From assembly GCA_020249465.1 (NCBI GenBank), contig JADCFP010000048.1, positions 1-64,000 of the forward strand: a stretch of DNA of 64,000 bases, read 5' to 3'. This stretch comes from Roseomonas sp. GTDB taxonomy: Bacteria; Pseudomonadota; Alphaproteobacteria; Acetobacterales; Acetobacteraceae. Positions 50,459 through 59,006 of the stretch are shown here, piece by piece (the stretch's first letter is position 1; each line of letters opens with the position of its first letter). The notes beneath the pieces are model-generated. The model made no database searches. It worked only from the letters and a program-made list of their open reading frames with translations, and was not told the origin of the DNA. Both the position numbers and the translations under genes were made by a program.

Positions 50459-51676
50459 TCACGCCCCCGGCGCCACCAGCGTGCAATTCCCCGCCGAGCG
50501 CGCCTTTTGGCACGCCTGTTCAGCCTGCGCGCGCGTCAGCCCCTTCACCCTTGCGGTGAAGGCGGCATTGTTGCCCTGCGCGACCCGCACCACTTCAGCC
50601 TGACCGCCACCGCCTGCCGAGGAACGCGCCGATGAAGCCGCGCTACGCGCCAAATTTTCTGAGGCAAAACGCCCAAGGCTAACTGACCAGCCATTGCCGC
50701 CCCCGCTTGGTGGCGGCACCGAACCGGCGCGGCCAAGCGCGGATGCTGGTGCTGCCTGGGCGGAGCTGATCAGGCCAAAACCGCGTGTGGGTGCAGCCGC
50801 CGGTGCCTGACGCGGCGCCGGCGGCGCCAGAGAAGCAGAAGCCAGCGCTGAACTGCCCGTATCAAGCCCGGAACGCCGGCGTTCCTCCGGCGTGAAGGTG
50901 CTGCCATCCGGGATCGGATCCATGCGGACCACATTTCCAAGGCTCGCCACCTGCGTGCCCGCCGGTGCCGCCGGGGCAGGGGCCGCGGCCTGGGCCACTT
51001 GCACCGTTGGCGCTGGGCTGCGCTGTTCATTCAGCGCCATCATCGTACCGCCATCCATTCGGCGCGGCCCGCGCGGGATGTTTGTGCCGATATCAGCCGC
51101 GGCATAAACCTCGGCCGGGGCGCGACGCGCTGGTGCCGTGCTTGCGATGCGTGGCCCGACGCGCGCCACGTAATTGCGCGTTTCATCGGGCAGTCCGCGC
51201 CCACCCCACAAATAATCCTCCAACCGCCGCGGCCCGGCATTATAGGCCGCAAGGAAGGCCGGGTTGCCGTAAAGCTGATACATCTCACGCAGATAGGCCG
51301 CGCCGGCCTGCAAATTATCGTAAGGGTGATAGGGATCAGGCCCCAGATTGTAGCGCTGCGCCAATTCCCGGTAAGTGCCCGGCATTACCTGCATCAGCCC
51401 CATGGCACCCACGCGAGAGGTCGCGCCGGCGCGGCCACCACTTTCCTGGCGCATGACTTCGCGGATCCAAAGATCGGGCACGTCAAACCGGCGAGAAGCA
51501 TCGCGGATCCAGGGACCCCAGGGATCGCCAGGCGGTCCGGGCGGAGACGTGCTGTCAGGACGGTTATAGAATGGCCCATTGGCGTGACGCCCACCGCCAG
51601 ACGCGCAGGCAGAGAGAACCGCCAGCAGCAGCCCTAAAATCAGAAAACGGCCATAGCCCAGTCGAAACCCGTGCAT
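50459..51676 (-). CDS. Lytic transglycosylase lipoprotein with SPOR domain
   Basis: A 405-residue lipoprotein (lipobox LSAC, Cys24). The SLT domain (about 55-170) has catalytic Glu78 in REVMRQESGGRAGATS, then GAMGLMQVMPGTYRELAQRY and YLREMYQLYGNPAFLAAYNAGP. A Pro/Ala-rich linker (190-320) leads to a C-terminal SPOR domain (about 330-400, WSVSLGRFASENLARSAA...GLTRAQAEQACQKAR) that binds denuded septal peptidoglycan. It probably acts at division sites in the envelope. Monocistronic. Confidence 0.92.
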   Translation of the reverse strand: MHGFRLGYGRFLILGLLLAVLSACASGGGRHANGPFYNRPDSTSPPGPPGDPWGPWIRDASRRFDVPDLWIREVMRQESGGRAGATSRVGAMGLMQVMPGTYRELAQRYNLGPDPYHPYDNLQAGAAYLREMYQLYGNPAFLAAYNAGPRRLEDYLWGGRGLPDETRNYVARVGPRIASTAPARRAPAEVYAAADIGTNIPRGPRRMDGGTMMALNEQRSPAPTVQVAQAAAPAPAAPAGTQVASLGNVVRMDPIPDGSTFTPEERRRSGLDTGSSALASASLAPPAPRQAPAAAPTRGFGLISSAQAAPASALGRAGSVPPPSGGGNGWSVSLGRFASENLARSAASSARSSAGGGGQAEVVRVAQGNNAAFTARVKGLTRAQAEQACQKARSAGNCTLVAPGA

Positions 51677-51996
51677 CCCCTAAACTCCATCGGGTCTGGG
51701 ATTTGCGCCCCGGAACGGCCCCCCAAGGACCCCGCCAATGCCCCCGCATCGGTGTGGCCCAAGCCGTCCCGCTGATCACGCCCTGGAGTTTGAAACATCC
51801 AGCAACACAATCGCGACATCTCCGCCTAGGCTATTTGGATTGGGCAGGTCAAGCGTTACCCGCAGCCCACAGCATGTGGGGTATTTGCCACGCCAATCAT
51901 GACAAGATTTAGGCAGAATACCGGCGGAATCGGATGATGAATCAAAGGTTTCGCGCCTGAAGCTCAGGCAGCACGCGCAGAACCGTGCCCCATGGG
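51677..51996. other. Intergenic region with no gene seen
   Basis: About 320 bp upstream of the transglycosylase gene and downstream of the DsrE gene. The only clear structure is a small hairpin CCCACA-GCA-TGTGGG (51866-51880). Open frames crossing here are continuations of antisense frames without ribosome-binding sites. The left part probably contains the transglycosylase promoter. Confidence 0.5.
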
Positions 51997-52380
51997 TCAC
52001 AGGCTCACGATCTGCCCGGAACCAATAGCGGCCAGAAAACTCGCCACCCCAGCCCGTTCCACACCGGGCGCGAGGGGCGCGGCGCCCAAATCCTCGGCCT
52101 TCAGCCCGGCCTCACAGACCATGCGCTGCACACCAAGGGAGGTAATGGCGGCAAGCAAAGTGCCGATCCCGGCCACGCCGCGCGCGGCCAAATGCGCCTC
52201 ACGCGGGTCCCGCAACAGCGCGCAATCGGCCAAAAGCAGCCGGCAGCCGCCATTGGTGGCGAAAAGCACTACATCGCGGCCAAGGGCGGCCGCGCCGCTG
52301 GCCATCACCAGGGCGTAATGGGCGCGTTCATGCCCGCCATCCAGAAGCAAAATGCCAAGCGGGGGGCGCTTTTCGCTCAT
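51997..52380 (-). CDS. DsrE-family protein
   Basis: A 127-residue DsrE/DsrF-like fold. RPPLGILLLDGGHERAHYALVMASGAAALGRDVVLFATNGGCRLLLAD is the usual N-terminal strand-helix-strand with Cys near the pocket. DsrE-type proteins relay sulfur persulfides or act as small sulfurtransferases; whether this Cys is active is not known. It overlaps the MoeB gene by 4 bp (52377-52380), so a sulfur-transfer role with the adenylyltransferase is plausible. Confidence 0.8.
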   Translation of the reverse strand: MSEKRPPLGILLLDGGHERAHYALVMASGAAALGRDVVLFATNGGCRLLLADCALLRDPREAHLAARGVAGIGTLLAAITSLGVQRMVCEAGLKAEDLGAAPLAPGVERAGVASFLAAIGSGQIVSL

Positions 52381-53207
52381 GCACGGCAGGCCGGTTCTGG
52401 AGCATTATCATGGGCAGAAAGGTCGCGGATGGAAGCTTCCGGCCCACACAGCGCACAGGCCGGGTCGCGCTTCAGCCGCACGGTGCGAAACCGCGCATCT
52501 AGTGCATCCCAAAGCAACAGCTTGCCGATCAGCGGATCGCCAATGCCAAGGATCAGCTTCAACACCTCGGTCGCTTGCAGCGTGCCCATTACCCCCGTCA
52601 CGGCACCCAAGACACCCGCCTCAGAACAGGTGGGCACCAGGCCGGGCGGCGGCGGTTCCGGGTGCAGGCAGCGATGGCAGGGGTTGGTGCCATCATGGCC
52701 ATGAAACACCGAAAGCTGGCCTTCAAAGCGGAGCACCGCCGCACTCACCAAGGGCTTGCCGAGCAAATGGCAGGCATCGCCCAACAAAAAGCGCGTCTCG
52801 AAATTATCCGTCCCGTCGCAGATCACATCGTAATGGGGGATCAAATCGCGCGCCGCCGCCGCATCCATCCGCCGCGCATGGATATCCACCGCCACTTCCG
52901 GGTTCAGCGCCTTGAGAGTTTCCGCGACACTCGCGGCCTTGTTTTCGCCAATGCGTGCGGTGCTATGCGCCACCTGCCGCTGCAGATTGGAAAGCTCCAG
53001 CGCGTCATGATCCACAAGCCCAAGCGTCCCGATCCCCGCTGCGGCGAGATAAAGCGCGAGCGGCGAGCCCAAGCCCCCCGCGCCCACGATCAGCACGCGC
53101 GCGGCGCGGAGCTTGGCCTGACCGACCGCGCCCACTTCACGAAGCAGGATATGGCGGGAATAGCGCTGCAATTCCGCGCGGGAGAAGGAAAGCGACATCC
53201 GCCTCAT
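52377..53207 (-). CDS. moeB: MoeB/ThiF-type E1-like adenylyltransferase
   Basis: A 276-residue protein from ATG 53207 (another ATG at 53198). The ATP site is VLIVGAGGLGSPLALYLAAAGIG, and QRQVAHSTARIGENKA with CDGTDNFETRFL follow. Two CxxC pairs (PCHRC and CALC) bind Zn, and the conserved Cys is in LVPTCSEAGVLG. It activates the C-terminal Gly of MoaD or ThiS by adenylation, for molybdopterin or thiamine synthesis. Several molybdoenzymes are encoded in this window. Confidence 0.9.
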   Translation of the reverse strand: MRRMSLSFSRAELQRYSRHILLREVGAVGQAKLRAARVLIVGAGGLGSPLALYLAAAGIGTLGLVDHDALELSNLQRQVAHSTARIGENKAASVAETLKALNPEVAVDIHARRMDAAAARDLIPHYDVICDGTDNFETRFLLGDACHLLGKPLVSAAVLRFEGQLSVFHGHDGTNPCHRCLHPEPPPPGLVPTCSEAGVLGAVTGVMGTLQATEVLKLILGIGDPLIGKLLLWDALDARFRTVRLKRDPACALCGPEASIRDLSAHDNAPEPACRA

Positions 53208-53278
53208 ATGGCCGCGATGCCCCTGGGCGCGCAAGCTTTCCGCTTGCGATAGCGCCCTGCTTGGCGCCTTATGGCGCC

Positions 53279-54538
53279 ATGGGCACCGACGAGTTGATCC
53301 ATCGCCTGGCCGCCGCGCTTGCCATTGGTTTGCTGGTGGGCACGGAACGGCATTGGCGCGAACGCCAGGAAGCGCCCGGCAGGCGCACCGCCGGCGTGCG
53401 CACCTTTGCGCTGACCGGGCTTTTCGGCGGTGTCATGGCGGTGCTGGCTTCTGCATTGGGCGAGCCCGGCGGCGCGCTGCTGCTGGGTTTTGGCCTTATC
53501 GCCCTTCTGGCCGCGCAATTGCCCTTCGCGTTGCGGGAGGCAGAGGCCGAAAACCGCGTTTCCGCTACCAGCCTGGTCGCTGCGCTTGGCACTTATGGCC
53601 TGGGCGCGCTGGCGGTGTTGGGCGATATGGCGGTGGCTGGCGCGGCAGCGGTCGCCATGACCGCGATCCTCGCCGCGCGCGAAAGCCTGCATGGCCTGAT
53701 GGCGCGCATCACCTGGGCCGAGTTGCGATCCGCCCTTGTGCTGCTGTCCATGACCTTGCTGGTCATGCCGCTGGTGCCGGATGAGCCGATTGCCCTGCTG
53801 GGAGGGCTGAACCCCGCCAAGATTTGGCGCTTTGCCATTCTGCTCGCGGCGATTTCCTACCTGGGTTACCTCGCAGTTCGGCTGATGGGGCCTGAGCGAG
53901 GCCTGCTTTTCAGCGGTGCAGCCGGGGGCTTGGTGTCGTCCACGGCGGTCACGCTGGCCAATGCGCGGGCGGCGGCGGCAGGGGGCGCCGCTTTGGCCTT
54001 GGCGGCGGGTGCACTGATGGCCGGCGCGGTTTCCTGCCTGCGCACCATTGGCATTGTGGCCTTTATCGCGCCTCCGGTGGCTGAATACCTGCTTGCGCCG
54101 CTTGGCTTGGCTGCCGTCATCATGGCGCTTGGTGGCTTCACCCTTGCGCGACGCGCGGGGGCTGATGGTGCGGCGGTCAGCGCGCCAGACAATCCCTTTG
54201 AACTCGCCGCGGTGCTGAAAATAGCCCTGCTGCTGGCCGCCGTGGCGCTGATTTCCAAAATGGCCGGCGAAAAACTGGGGCCAGAGGCCGTTTTGGCGGT
54301 CGCGGCCATAACCGGCCTTGCGGATGTGGATGCGGTGGCGCTTTCCGTGCCGTTGATGGCGCCGGCGACGATAAGCCTGGCCTTCGCTGCCCAGGCCGTG
54401 CTTGCGGCGGTTGCCGTGAATATCTGCGCCAAGGCGGCCTATGCCGTGACCCTGGGCGGCGGGCGTTTCGGCCTGCCCCTCGCCGCGATCTCGCTCGCGG
54501 CTGGCCTCGCGGGGGCGCTTCTGGTCATGCTCACATAA
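53279..54538 (+). CDS. MgtC/SapB-DUF4010 membrane protein
   Basis: A 419-residue polytopic membrane protein. The N-terminal MgtC-like part (1-140) has LAAALAIGLLVGTERHWRER and GVRTFALTGLFGG; the remainder (about 175-405) is the DUF4010 domain with LLFSGAAGGLVSSTAVTLANA and AITGLADVDAVALS. Roughly twelve helices are visible. Function is unknown; homologs are linked to Mg or ion handling. No strong ribosome-binding site precedes ATG 53279. Confidence 0.85.
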   Translation: MGTDELIHRLAAALAIGLLVGTERHWRERQEAPGRRTAGVRTFALTGLFGGVMAVLASALGEPGGALLLGFGLIALLAAQLPFALREAEAENRVSATSLVAALGTYGLGALAVLGDMAVAGAAAVAMTAILAARESLHGLMARITWAELRSALVLLSMTLLVMPLVPDEPIALLGGLNPAKIWRFAILLAAISYLGYLAVRLMGPERGLLFSGAAGGLVSSTAVTLANARAAAAGGAALALAAGALMAGAVSCLRTIGIVAFIAPPVAEYLLAPLGLAAVIMALGGFTLARRAGADGAAVSAPDNPFELAAVLKIALLLAAVALISKMAGEKLGPEAVLAVAAITGLADVDAVALSVPLMAPATISLAFAAQAVLAAVAVNICAKAAYAVTLGGGRFGLPLAAISLAAGLAGALLVMLT

Positions 54539-54602
54539 GTCAACCCCTTGCCGCCCGCGCGCGCTGGCGCCACCCTGCACCTGATTGCAGGAGGAAGACG
54601 CG

Positions 54603-56744
54603 ATGCCCGCCGAAGGCGGCCCCTTGAGTGCCGGAAATTCTATTGTCAATTTCGCTGCGCTAGATGCGATGATTCGTCCCCGCTCTGTCGCGGTGATTGG
54701 CGCATCCGATGACGGCACGCGCATTGGCGGGCGCCCCATTGCCTACATGCAAAGCCAGGGCTTCCAGGGGCGGCTTTTGCCGGTGAACCCGAATCGCCCG
54801 ACCGTGCAGGGCCTGCCGGCCTTTGCTTCCGTGGCCGCTTTGCCCGAAGTGCCGGACGCCGCGATCATTGCCGTACCAGGTGAGGCCGCGATCCAGGCCA
54901 TGGATGATCTGGGCGCGCGCGGCTGCAAATCCGCCATCGTCTTCACCGCGGGTTTTGCGGAGGTGGATGAGGCTGGCGCCGCGATGCAGGATAGGCTGGT
55001 CGCTGCCGCACGCCGCCATGGCATGCGCATGCTGGGGCCGAATTGCCTTGGCCTGTTCAATGCCGCGATCGGTTTCTATCCGATCTTCTCCCTTTCCTTC
55101 GAACAGGGCTGGCCCATTCGCGGCAATATCGGCATCGCGTCCCAATCCGGCGCCTATGGCACGCATGTTTTCGCCGTGGCGCGCCAGCGCGGCCTTGGCA
55201 CCACGGTTTGCATCACCACCGGCAATGAGGCCGATGTCTCGCTGGGTGAGGCGATTGGTTGGATGGCGCAGGCGCCGGAAGTGGAAGTGATTTGCGCCTA
55301 TGCCGAGGGCATCCGCGAAAGTGCCGGTTTTGTCGCCGCCCTTGATCTGGCGCGGCGCAACCGCAAACCCGTGATCATGATGAAGGTCGGCGCCAGCGCG
55401 CTTGGTGGTGCGGCGGCGAAATCCCATACCGCTTCCATCGCGGGTGATGATGCAGTGACGCAGGCCGTGCTGGATGAATTCGGCGTCTTGCGCGCCCGCA
55501 CCACGGAAGAAATGCTCGATATCGCCTATGCGGCATCGCGGCGCATTTATCCGGCCAATAATTCCCTTGGCGTGCTGACGGTCAGCGGTGGTGCCGGTGT
55601 GCTGATTTCCGATGCGTCAGAAGCCGTTGGCCTGCCCATGCCGGAAATGCCGCAGGCGTCGCAGGATAAGCTGCGCGGTCTGATCAGCTTTTGCGCCCCG
55701 CGCAACCCAGTGGATTGCACCGCGCAAGCGGTCAACCAGACCGAGCTTTTCGGCGACTTCCTGGAAGCCACCGCCGGCGATGGTGGCTATCCTTCCGTGC
55801 TGGTGTTTTTGACGCAGACGGGGGGCTCAACCTCCATGGCGCCCAAGCTGCGGCCCTTCATGCGGGACGCCATCGCCAAACGGCGTGACCGGCTTTGGGT
55901 ACTTTCGGCGATTTGTTCGCGTGAGAAGGTGCGCGAATATGAAGAAGACGGCTTCATTGTTTTCGAAGATCCGACGCGCGCGGTGAATGCCATTGCCGCC
56001 ATGGGCCGCTTCGGCGCTTATTTCGCACGGCAGGAAGCGGTCGCAGCGGGCGCGCTGCCAATTGTTTCACTACCTGCACAAACCCCAACCGAGGCCGAAG
56101 CCAAGCGACTTTTGGCCGAAGCGGGCGTGCCTGCCGTGCCGGAACAAGCCTGCGCCAGTGCTGATGAAGCGGTGCGCGCGGCGGAGGCCATGGGCTATCC
56201 GGTGGTGGCGAAAATCCTCTCACCCGATATTCTGCACAAAAGCGAAATCGGTGGCGTGATCTTGAATATTACGGATGCCGCTGCGGTACGCGAGGCCCAT
56301 GCAACGCTGCTATCCCGCGCCGCGCAGCATGCGCCAAAGGCGCGCCTGGAAGGTGTGCTGATTGCCAAGCAAATCAATGGCGGCGTTGAAATGGCGTTTG
56401 GCGTGCTGCGAGATCCCGTCTTCGGCCCCGTCGCTATGGTGGGGCTTGGCGGTGTGTTCATCGAAATCCTGAAGGATGTCGCCTTCCGCCGCTGCCCCTT
56501 TAATGCAACCGAAGCGGAAGCCATGATCCGTTCGCTCAAGGGTTTTCCCTTGCTGGATGGCGCACGCGGCAAACCCAAGGCCGATGTGAAGGCGCTGTCG
56601 GAAGCGCTTGCAGCGCTATCGCGTTTTGCCGTGGCAGCCGGGCCGCGTTTGGCTTCTGTTGATGTGAACCCCATGCTGGTGCTGCCGGCAGGGCAGGGCG
56701 CCTTTGCCGCGGATGCGGTGATTGAAATCGAGGAAGGGCATTGA
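54603..56744 (+). CDS. ADP-forming acyl-CoA synthetase (acetate-CoA ligase type), fused subunits
   Basis: A 713-residue protein. The CoA-binding Rossmann domain (about 20-140) has SVAVIGASDDGTRIGGRP, the succinyl-CoA-ligase-like domain has IGIASQSGAYGTHVF and the C-terminal third is an ATP-grasp domain (YPVVAKILSPDILHKSEIGGVILN). This is the alpha-beta fused form that makes acyl-CoA with ADP release. The acid substrate is unknown. It heads the operon at 54603-63452 and ends 1 bp before the next ATG. AGGAGGAA precedes its ATG. Confidence 0.9.
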   Translation: MPAEGGPLSAGNSIVNFAALDAMIRPRSVAVIGASDDGTRIGGRPIAYMQSQGFQGRLLPVNPNRPTVQGLPAFASVAALPEVPDAAIIAVPGEAAIQAMDDLGARGCKSAIVFTAGFAEVDEAGAAMQDRLVAAARRHGMRMLGPNCLGLFNAAIGFYPIFSLSFEQGWPIRGNIGIASQSGAYGTHVFAVARQRGLGTTVCITTGNEADVSLGEAIGWMAQAPEVEVICAYAEGIRESAGFVAALDLARRNRKPVIMMKVGASALGGAAAKSHTASIAGDDAVTQAVLDEFGVLRARTTEEMLDIAYAASRRIYPANNSLGVLTVSGGAGVLISDASEAVGLPMPEMPQASQDKLRGLISFCAPRNPVDCTAQAVNQTELFGDFLEATAGDGGYPSVLVFLTQTGGSTSMAPKLRPFMRDAIAKRRDRLWVLSAICSREKVREYEEDGFIVFEDPTRAVNAIAAMGRFGAYFARQEAVAAGALPIVSLPAQTPTEAEAKRLLAEAGVPAVPEQACASADEAVRAAEAMGYPVVAKILSPDILHKSEIGGVILNITDAAAVREAHATLLSRAAQHAPKARLEGVLIAKQINGGVEMAFGVLRDPVFGPVAMVGLGGVFIEILKDVAFRRCPFNATEAEAMIRSLKGFPLLDGARGKPKADVKALSEALAALSRFAVAAGPRLASVDVNPMLVLPAGQGAFAADAVIEIEEGH

Positions 56745-56745
56745 A

Positions 56746-57603
56746 ATGCCGATCGTCTATGAAAAACTGCTGAACTACCCGATCCCGGAAATGCGCCAGC
56801 ATCTGCGCTGGCAGGATGTGGCGATGTATAATTTCTCTGTCGGGCTCGGCCAGGACCCGATGGATGAACAGCAGCTCGATTTTCTTTATGAACCACGCCT
56901 GAAAGTCATGCCTTCCATGCCTGTCGTGCTGGGGGCGCCAGGCTTCTGGTCGCGCAATCCCGATACCGGCATGGATTGGGTGAAAATCCTGCATGGCGAA
57001 CAGGGCCTGATCCTGCACAAGCCCTTGCTCACCGAAGGCGAAATCATTGGCCGTTCGCGCGTAACCGGTCTGGTGGATCGCGGTGAGGGCAAAGGCGCGC
57101 TCATGTATTCCGAACGCGAAGTGATTGATGCAAAGACAGGCGACTTGCTGGCGACCGTGACCAGCACATCCTTCCTGCGCGGCGATGGCGGTTTTGGCGG
57201 ACCGAGCGGGCCGGTGAAAAAACCCCATCCGGAACCGGAACGCGCGCCGGATATCTCGCTTGATCTGGCAACACGCCCAGAACAGGCGCTGATCTATCGC
57301 CTGAACACCGATTTGAACCCGCTGCATATAGACCCGAAAATTGCTGCCGCCGCCGGTTATCCGCGGCCCATCCTGCATGGGCTTTGCACCTTCGGCACCA
57401 TCTGCCACGCGCTGCTGAAGACCCTCTGCAATTACGACACGGCACGCTTCGGCAAGATGGATTTGCGCTTTTCCTCACCCGTATATCCCGGTGAGACGAT
57501 CCGCACCGAGATTTGGCACGAAGCAGGTGGTGCCGCCTTCCGCGCACGCGTCGTGGAACGTGACAAGGTTGTGGTCAGCAATGGCTTGTTCCGCTTCGCC
57601 TGA
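56746..57603 (+). CDS. MaoC-type double-hotdog enoyl-CoA hydratase
   Basis: A 285-residue two-hotdog protein like the hydratase-2 domain of peroxisomal multifunctional enzyme. The catalytic pair is in NTDLNPLHIDPKIAAAAGYPRPILHGLCTFG (D-x4-H and GlyHis). It hydrates 2-enoyl-CoA to (R)-3-hydroxyacyl-CoA. It starts 1 bp after the acyl-CoA synthetase stop and is followed 20 bp later by the CoA-transferase genes. Confidence 0.9.
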   Translation: MPIVYEKLLNYPIPEMRQHLRWQDVAMYNFSVGLGQDPMDEQQLDFLYEPRLKVMPSMPVVLGAPGFWSRNPDTGMDWVKILHGEQGLILHKPLLTEGEIIGRSRVTGLVDRGEGKGALMYSEREVIDAKTGDLLATVTSTSFLRGDGGFGGPSGPVKKPHPEPERAPDISLDLATRPEQALIYRLNTDLNPLHIDPKIAAAAGYPRPILHGLCTFGTICHALLKTLCNYDTARFGKMDLRFSSPVYPGETIRTEIWHEAGGAAFRARVVERDKVVVSNGLFRFA

Positions 57604-57623
57604 ATGATGATGGGAAAAGACGC

Positions 57624-58304
57624 ATGATCAACAAGATCGTTCAATCCATGGCCGATGCCATGGCCGGTATCAAGGATGGATCAACCGTGCTGATCGGCGG
57701 TTTCGGCGCTGTCGGTCAGCCTGATCATTTGATTGAGGGGCTGATCGAACAGGGCGCGACCGATCTGACTTGCGTGGCCAATAACGCCGGCACGGGGCGC
57801 GTTGGCCTTGCGCGGCTCATGGAATTGGGCCGCGTGCGCAAGATTATTTGTTCCTTTCCGCGCTCCGCCGGTTCCGTTGTGTTTGAAGAACTTTATCGCC
57901 AAGGCAAGATTGAGCTTGAGATCGTGCCGCAAGGCACCATGGCCGAACGTATGCGTGCGGCGGGTGCCGGCGTGCCGGCGTTTTTCACCGCGACATCGGT
58001 TGGCACCATCCTGGCCAATGGCAAGGAACAGCGCGAATTCAATGGCCGCAGCTATGTCATGGAACATGCGCTGAAAGGCGATGTTGCATTGGTGGAAGCC
58101 TGGGAAGGCGACCGTTGGGGCAATCTGACTTATCGTTCCAGCGGGCGGAACTTCAACCCGGTGATGGCCATGGCCGCGGATCTGACCATCGCGCAGGTGA
58201 TGCATATTCGCGAGTTGGGTGAGCTGGTACCGGAGAACGTCCATACGCCCGGCATTTTCGTAAAGCGCGTGCTGCGCATTGACCGCGGCCCGGACTGGGC
58301 TTGA
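57624..58304 (+). CDS. 3-oxoacid/3-oxoadipate-type CoA-transferase, subunit A
   Basis: A 226-residue subunit: VLIGGFGAVGQPDHLIEGLIEQGATDLTCVANNAG at the N-terminus is the SPR-type CoA-binding motif of family I CoA-transferases, and GTMAERMRAAGAGVPAFFTATSVGT and VALVEAWEGDRWGNLTYR are conserved in ScoA/PcaI/AtoD. It pairs with subunit B 27 bp downstream. The 3-oxoacid substrate is not identifiable from sequence alone. Confidence 0.93.
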   Translation: MINKIVQSMADAMAGIKDGSTVLIGGFGAVGQPDHLIEGLIEQGATDLTCVANNAGTGRVGLARLMELGRVRKIICSFPRSAGSVVFEELYRQGKIELEIVPQGTMAERMRAAGAGVPAFFTATSVGTILANGKEQREFNGRSYVMEHALKGDVALVEAWEGDRWGNLTYRSSGRNFNPVMAMAADLTIAQVMHIRELGELVPENVHTPGIFVKRVLRIDRGPDWA

Positions 58305-58331
58305 GCAGGCAGGAAAGAAGGGGATCAGACC

Positions 58332-58973
58332 ATGAATGGCTTTGACCGCAAGCAAATGGCCGCCCGTGTCGCTGAAGACATTCCGGAAGGCTGGTTCGTC
58401 AATCTTGGCATCGGCATTCCGACCATGATCGCGAATTACGTGCCGCTGGAACGTGAAGTGATTCTGCATTCGGAAAACGGCATTCTGGGCATGGGCCCGG
58501 CACCCGCGCCGGATAAGGTTGACCCTTGGCTGGTGAATGCCGGCAAGCAGGCTGTTACGCTGCGCCCCGGAGGTTCCTATTTCCATCACGCCGATAGCTT
58601 CGCCATGATCCGTGGCGGGCATATTGATCTTTGCGTACTGGGCGCTTTTGAAGTCGCGGCCAATGGCGATATCGCCAATTGGGCCACCAGCGAAAATGAT
58701 TCAGCGCCTGCCGTGGGGGGTGCGATGGATCTTGGCGCCGGCGCCAAGCGGCTTTGGGTGGTGATGGAACACACCACCAAGGATGGCGGACACAAGATTG
58801 TGGAACGCTGCACCTATCCGCTGACCACGCCTGGCGCGGTCAGCCGCGTTTATACCAATCTTGGTGTGCTGGATGTGGTGCAGGGCAAGGGTTTTGTGGT
58901 GCGCGATCTGGCGCCCGGTGTGACCTTTGACCAAATCCAGGCCGCCAGCGGCGCCAAGCTGCACACGAATTAA
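58332..58973 (+). CDS. 3-oxoacid/3-oxoadipate-type CoA-transferase, subunit B
   Basis: A 213-residue catalytic subunit. The active-site Glu is in LHSENGILGMGPAPAP, and VNLGIGIPTMIANYV and RGGHIDLCVLGAFEVAANGDIANW are signatures of the ScoB/PcaJ/AtoA type. It forms a heterodimer with subunit A and moves CoA from succinyl-CoA or acetyl-CoA to a 3-oxoacid. The GGXXGX motifs are intact. Confidence 0.93.
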   Translation: MNGFDRKQMAARVAEDIPEGWFVNLGIGIPTMIANYVPLEREVILHSENGILGMGPAPAPDKVDPWLVNAGKQAVTLRPGGSYFHHADSFAMIRGGHIDLCVLGAFEVAANGDIANWATSENDSAPAVGGAMDLGAGAKRLWVVMEHTTKDGGHKIVERCTYPLTTPGAVSRVYTNLGVLDVVQGKGFVVRDLAPGVTFDQIQAASGAKLHTN

Positions 58974-59006
58974 AAAGGCGCCCCTGCGGGCAATGAGGAA
59001 ATGGGC

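Noticed and set aside
51571-51912. Possible 113-codon gene in the gap upstream of the lytic transglycosylase
   Set aside because: It starts inside the transglycosylase gene on the other strand, has no ribosome-binding site and shows no protein family features.
53204-54739. 511-codon minus-strand frame opposite the MgtC/DUF4010 gene
   Set aside because: Composition (His/Arg/Gln/Gly-rich) and antisense position show it is a shadow of the membrane-protein gene.
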